This document shows positions 59,875-64,000 of a stretch of 64,000 nucleotides of DNA, piece after piece. Under the pieces are notes generated by a model that saw only the letters and a list, made by a program, of their open reading frames with translations, was not told the origin of the DNA and ran no database searches. Source of the DNA: Isoetes taiwanensis. Taxonomy: Eukaryota; Streptophyta; Lycopodiopsida; Isoetales; Isoetaceae. Location of the stretch: contig JAJEKV010000002.1 of NCBI GenBank assembly GCA_021234155.1, positions 3,862,586 through 3,926,585 on the forward strand. Direction: 5' to 3'. Each line of letters opens with the position of its first letter. Position 1 is the first letter of the stretch. The translations under genes were made by a program, and so were the position numbers.

Positions 59875-60496
59875 CTAATCCATACTCGGTGGAACCGTGC
59901 TCGTTAGAGTGTTGCCATGCACGCCAAAACCGCGGATCCCGTGTTTAAAGTCGCCGGATGATGGTATAGGACCGGTCAACATATTGGAACTTACATCCAA
60001 GTGCTTAAGATTGGTAAGGTTGCCCAAAGAAAATTTAATAGTGCCAAGTAAGCTCGTTGTGTTGCAAATGCTAAGAGATTTAACGCTCAATTGTTCTAGC
60101 TCTTTCCGAATCTTTGCCATTAAGCTTGTTACGCGAAGAAAGGCCGCACCCACGATATATCGAGCTAGCATTCAAGAAAAACAAGAAAACCCGAACAAAC
60201 GCACCTATAAATGAAGGTATATATTTAGACAACACAAACAATGTAGGAAACCTCTCACAATGTGTGGCGCCAGCAATCCGCCATAGCCTTCAACCATAGC
60301 CAACGTAAAAAATCACTCCAAGTTTGCTTGAAGAAGGGCTCACCGCGTGGAGACGTACATTGCCCATGTAAAATCCAAACATACTTGCCCTAATAGTCGG
60401 CATACATTGCTTCATGCGAGGCACCCCAATTCGATCCGCTATGTTTTTAGGATGGAGAGAGTCCGGCAAGCCAGCCATAGCTAAAAGCGCATTCAC
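59875..60496 (-). pseudogene. LRR receptor-like protein fragment
   Basis: The minus-strand frame 60171-59875 reads ELEQLSVKSLSICNTTSLLG, then TIKFSLGNLTNLKHLDVSSN and MLTGPIPS. This is the plant-type LRR consensus (LxGxIPxxLGNLTNLxxLDLSxNxLxGxIPS). It ends FGVHGNTLTSTVPPSMD before a stop. Upstream (60496-60290) VNALLAMAGLPDSLHPKNIA then RIGVPRMKQC could be the cysteine-containing cap before the repeats. The two parts are in different frames or exons. Kinase and most repeats are missing, so it is a fragment within the large element. Confidence 0.65.
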
Positions 60497-60689
60497 GGAC
60501 GGAAGATTCGAAACTTACCGCCCTCTCTAAAATGACATGTCACTATTAGAATAGAAAACCATGCCGCCACCTCTTAGGTAATAATAAATTTGTGCAATAA
60601 ATTCTCCATTTTCTTTCCCAAGATGCTCCATAATTGCACATGCCACCATTAAATCACCATTCAAAGAAGATATCACCGCCTTTAATCCC

Positions 60690-60892
60690 AATCGTGATTG
60701 AAAAACAAAAGCCCCAAATAAAGGGGCTTTTGATCCGGGCCATCCGTCAAGCACGTTCGACGACCCAGATGAATCCACATCAAGATGGCCCCTTATAAAT
60801 AGAGATCTAGGTGGCGCAACGTGGGCCGTCCAGATCTGAGATGGACGGCCAGGATCAGATTATCTACATTCAATATAATTGTATATATATAG
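60690..60892. repeat. Terminus of a large TIR element (right-type end)
   Basis: GCCCCAAATAAAGGGGCTTT at about 60710 is itself palindromic. It is followed by GGCCATCCGTC, GTGGCGCAACGTGGGCCGTC and GATGGACGGCC, then the tip AATATAATTGTATATATATA (60872-60891). In reverse it parallels the order of motifs after 37087 better than the 53124 end does. Confidence 0.6.
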
Positions 60893-60949
60893 GTGATATC
60901 ATAATATATATAAAATTACTTTGGATGCCCCCCCATGGAATAGATATCT

Positions 60950-61460
60950 ATATATTCAAATCGATCTAGGCCATGCATTTAAAATAGGTGAGGTGGCGAA
61001 CATATAGCCATTGGATCTCCATGGGGACATGCATGGGCATGCATGGGGGCATGCACCACATCCCCAAGCCATTGGATCAAAGGGGAGAAGAAATCCTAGC
61101 CCTTAAATTTTGTTAGGAAGGTGCAAGGAAGGTGCCAAAAAGTGGATTTGGTGCAATGTTGTAACCATTAGATCAAAGGGTGAGGATAAATCCTAGCCCT
61201 TAACCTTTTATATTAAATTGATATTTTTTTTTTTTTTAAAGAGGTGAGGTGGCACTCTCATTAATAAAAGTTAGTGAGGTGGCAAAGCATTTATGAATGC
61301 ACTTTCCAAGAAACTTCTTTTTCTTAATCTTATTCAAAGGCACGTAACTTGCGTACAGGTGGGATGAAGGTGAGACACATGCCATTGGATCCTTCTCGTG
61401 AGAGCTTTCCAATGGCCGGTGTTTTGGCACTATTTAGATTTAGGTTGGAGCCAATGTGAT
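60950..61460. repeat. Foldback right arm: 0.5-kb unique inner segment
   Basis: Inverted partner of 54111-54625, with landmarks given there. It contains an A/T run near 61216-61234 and repeated GAGGTGGC words, the reverse of the GCCACCTC words on the left arm. Confidence 0.85.
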
Positions 61461-64000
61461 CGATTCTAAGAATCTTCTTAGAATCTTAGAACAATAAAAA
61501 TCTATGGTAATTTAAGGGGATCTAGGGAATCTTCATCGATACTTTAGGAATCTAGAGGAATCTCAACAGAACCTTAGGGAATCTGAAGAATGTCAAGAGA
61601 ATCTTTGGGAATCTAGGGGAATCCTCATAATATCTCAGGGAAGCTAGGAGAATCTACATAGAATCTTGGGAATATAGAGGAATCTTGGAATAGTCTTTGG
61701 GAATTTAGGGAATCTCAAGAGAATCTTGGGGACTATGGGAACCTCAAGAGGTCTATGGGAATCCAGGGGAATCTTCATAACATCTTAGAGAATCTAGATA
61801 GAATCTTGAGGAATCTATATGAATCTTGAGAGAATAGTTCGGAATGTAGGGGAATCTCGATGGAATCTTTAAGAATCTAGGGGAATCTTGATGAAATCTT
61901 GGAGAACCCAAGGAAATCTTCATAGGATCTCTTTGGAATCTACATAGAATTGTGGGAAATCTAGGTGAATCTTGGGACGATCTCTGAGGATCTATGGGAA
62001 TCTCGAGAGAATTTATGGAAACCTTGGGAATCTTCAGGCAATCTCTAGGAATCTAGGGGAATTTCGAGAGGATGTAAGGATATCAAAGGGAATCTTCATA
62101 GAATATTTGAGAATCTAGGGGAATCTTCTTAGGATCTTAGAGAATCTAGGAGAATCTACATAGAATCTTGGGAAATTTATGTGAATCTTGAGAGAATATT
62201 TGGGAATCTTGATGGGATCTTTGAGATTCTAGGGGAATCTTGATAGAATTTTGGAGAGCATAAGGGTCTAAAGGAATCTTCATAAAATCTTTAATAATCG
62301 AGGGGAATCCCTGGGAATCTTGATGAAATCTTGGAGAACCTAAAGGAATCTTCATAGAATCTAGAAGAATCTAGAGGAATCTACATAGAATCTTTGGAAA
62401 TCTAAGGGAATCTTGATGGAATTGTGGAGAATCTATATAGAACAATGGGGAATCTGGGTGAATCTTCAGGCATCTTCAGGAATGTAGGGGAGTCTCGAGA
62501 GAATTTATGGGAACCTAGGGAATCTTCATAGAAATATTTGATAATTTAGGGGAATCTCGATAGAATCTTAGAGAACCTAGGAAAATATACATAGAATCTT
62601 GAGAAAACTATGTGAATCTTGAGAGAATCTAGGAGAATCTTCATGGAATCTTGGAGAACCTAAGGGAATCTTTCTATGATCTAAAGGAATCTGAAGGAAT
62701 CTTCATAAACTCTTTAGGAAGCTAGGTGAATCTTGGGACGATCTCTGAGGATCTATAGGAATCTCGAGAGAATTTATGGAAACCTTGGGAATCTTCGGGC
62801 AATCTCTAGGAATCTAGGGGAATTTCGAGAGGATGTAAGGATATCGAAGGGAATCTTCATAGAATATTTGAGAATCTAGGGGAATCTTCCTAGGATCTTA
62901 GAGAATCTAGGAGAATCTACATAGAATCTTGGGAAATTTATGTGAATCTTGATAGAATATTTGGAAATCTTGATGGGATCTTTGAGATTCTAGGAGAATC
63001 TTGATAGAATTTTGGAGAGCATAAGGGAATCTACATATGATCTAAAGCAATCTTCATAAAATCTTTAATAATCGAGGGGAATCCCTGGGAATCTTGATGA
63101 AATCTTGGAGAACCTAAAGGAATCTTCATAGAATCTAGAAGAATCTAGAGGAATCTACATAGAATCTTTGGGAATCTAAGGGAATCTTGATGGAATTGTG
63201 GAGAATCTATATAGAACCATGGGGAATGGGGTGAATCTTGAGGCATCTTGAGGGAATGTAGGGGAGTCTCGAGAGAATTTATGGGAACCTAGGGAATCTT
63301 CATAGAAATATTTGATAATTTAGGGAATCTCGATAGAATTTTAGAGAATCTAGGAAAATATATATAGAATCTTGAGAAAACTATGTGAATCTTGAGAGAA
63401 TCTAGGAGAATCTTCATGGAATCTTGGAGAACCTAAGGGAATCTTTCTATGATCTAAAGGAATTTGAAGGAATCTTCATAAAATCTTTAGGGATCTAGGG
63501 AATCTTGATGAAATCATGGAGAACCTAAAGGAATCTTTATATAAGCCAAGGAAATCTAAGAGATTCTACATAGAATCTTGGGGCATCTTTAAATCTCGAG
63601 AAGAATTTATGGGAATCTAGGGAATCTTCATAGAATATTTGAGAATCCAGGGGAATATTGATAGAACCTTAGAGAATCTAAGAGAATCTACATAGAATCT
63701 TGGGAAGTCCATGTGAATATTGGGAGAATCTTTGGGAATCTAGGAGAATCTAGAAGAATCTAGGGAATCTTGATGGAATCTAAAGGAATGTTTATATGAT
63801 CTAAAGGAATCTTTAAGAATGTAGGGAATCTTGATGAAATCATGGAGAACCTAAAAGAATCTTTATATAAGCTAAGGGAATCCAAGAGAATCTACATAGA
63901 ATCATGGGGAATCTTGGGGCATCTTTGGGAATCTCGAGAGAATCTTTATATGTCTAGGGGAATCTTGATGAAATCTTATAGAACTTAAGAGAATCTTCAT
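61460..64000. repeat. Foldback right arm: GAATCT-rich tandem array, runs off window
   Basis: At least 2.5 kb of degenerate GAATCTAGGGGAATCTTCAT / AGAATCTTGGGAATCTA words, the reverse complement of the array at 53.2-54.1 kb. A higher-order repeat is visible: the block starting CTTGGGACGATCTCTGAGGA is at 61971 and again at 62732 (period 761). Following landmarks such as CATAGAAATATTTGATAATT are at 62527 and 63301 (774 apart). The minus-strand frame at 62355-62146 is repeat translation, not a gene. Confidence 0.9.

Noticed and set aside
62146-62355. 69-residue minus-strand frame rich in FHQDSQ/IPL
   Set aside because: It is translation of the GAATCT tandem array.
53215-64000. CRISPR-like array from short regular repeats
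   Set aside because: Repeats are degenerate, with no unique spacers, no constant repeat and no cas genes, in a plant nuclear context. They are tandem arrays in foldback arms.

Overview
The window looks like nuclear DNA from a land plant with a large, repeat-rich genome. The supports are split plant gene fragments with GT-AG junctions, a PLS-class PPR reading frame, starch synthase III, GAUT, SECRET AGENT, GT14 and Pol IV/V-like fragments, and very low gene density. A fern or other seed-free plant is my best guess; this is inference from style, not proof. No complete, clearly intact gene was found. Almost every recognisable coding stretch is a fragment carrying stops, frameshifts or missing exons.

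Layout. 1-7 kb: intergenic DNA with small tandem duplications and one copy of a dispersed repeat (second copy at 28.7 kb). 7-12.1 kb: a same-strand mosaic of host gene fragments (GAUT-like galacturonosyltransferase, O-GlcNAc transferase SECRET AGENT, ABCC transporter, GAUT again), with introns retained. 12.2-15.1 kb: a 2.9-kb element with about 40-bp terminal inverted repeats (TIRs). 15.1-17.2 kb: exon-like stretches of unknown origin. 17.2-20.0 kb, minus strand: a decayed DUF7869-type mobile-element protein. 21.8-27.6 kb: an unusual decayed unit. It has tandem repeats, three tandem foldback units, a plus-strand reading frame resembling a ParB-like domain plus DNA-methyltransferase-like fold, and an FCP1/NIF phosphatase-like domain. 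Palindromes of the type AATTCACGCC-A-GGCGTGAAT are scattered through it. 28.0-28.35 kb: a 375-bp MITE. 29.6-31.3 kb: a PPR pseudogene. 32.6-33.7 kb: a GW/WG-repeat fragment and a WD40 fragment. 35.3-36.9 kb: unidentified exon-like pieces on the minus strand.

37.1-64.0 kb is a nest of very large inverted-repeat elements. Related AT-rich termini lie at 37.09, 53.12 and 60.89 kb. Between them are scrambled host gene fragments: starch synthase III CBM53 domains (40.4-42.9 kb), a Pol IV/V-like RNA polymerase largest subunit (54.9-55.4 kb), GT14 (58.6-58.9 kb) and LRR receptor pieces (59.9-60.5 kb). Superimposed on this are two long arms in inverted orientation. One is 53.2-54.6 kb and the other 60.95 kb to past the window end. 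Each has a 0.5-kb unique segment on the inside and an array of degenerate GAATCT/AGATTC repeats on the outside. This is the architecture of a foldback transposon.

The dominant theme is capture and shuffling of genomic (unspliced) host gene fragments by TIR and foldback elements. The two most novel candidates are the foldback/gene-capture complex and the ParB/methyltransferase/FCP1-like unit with its palindromes. All homology calls are from reading translations by eye; none was checked by a search.
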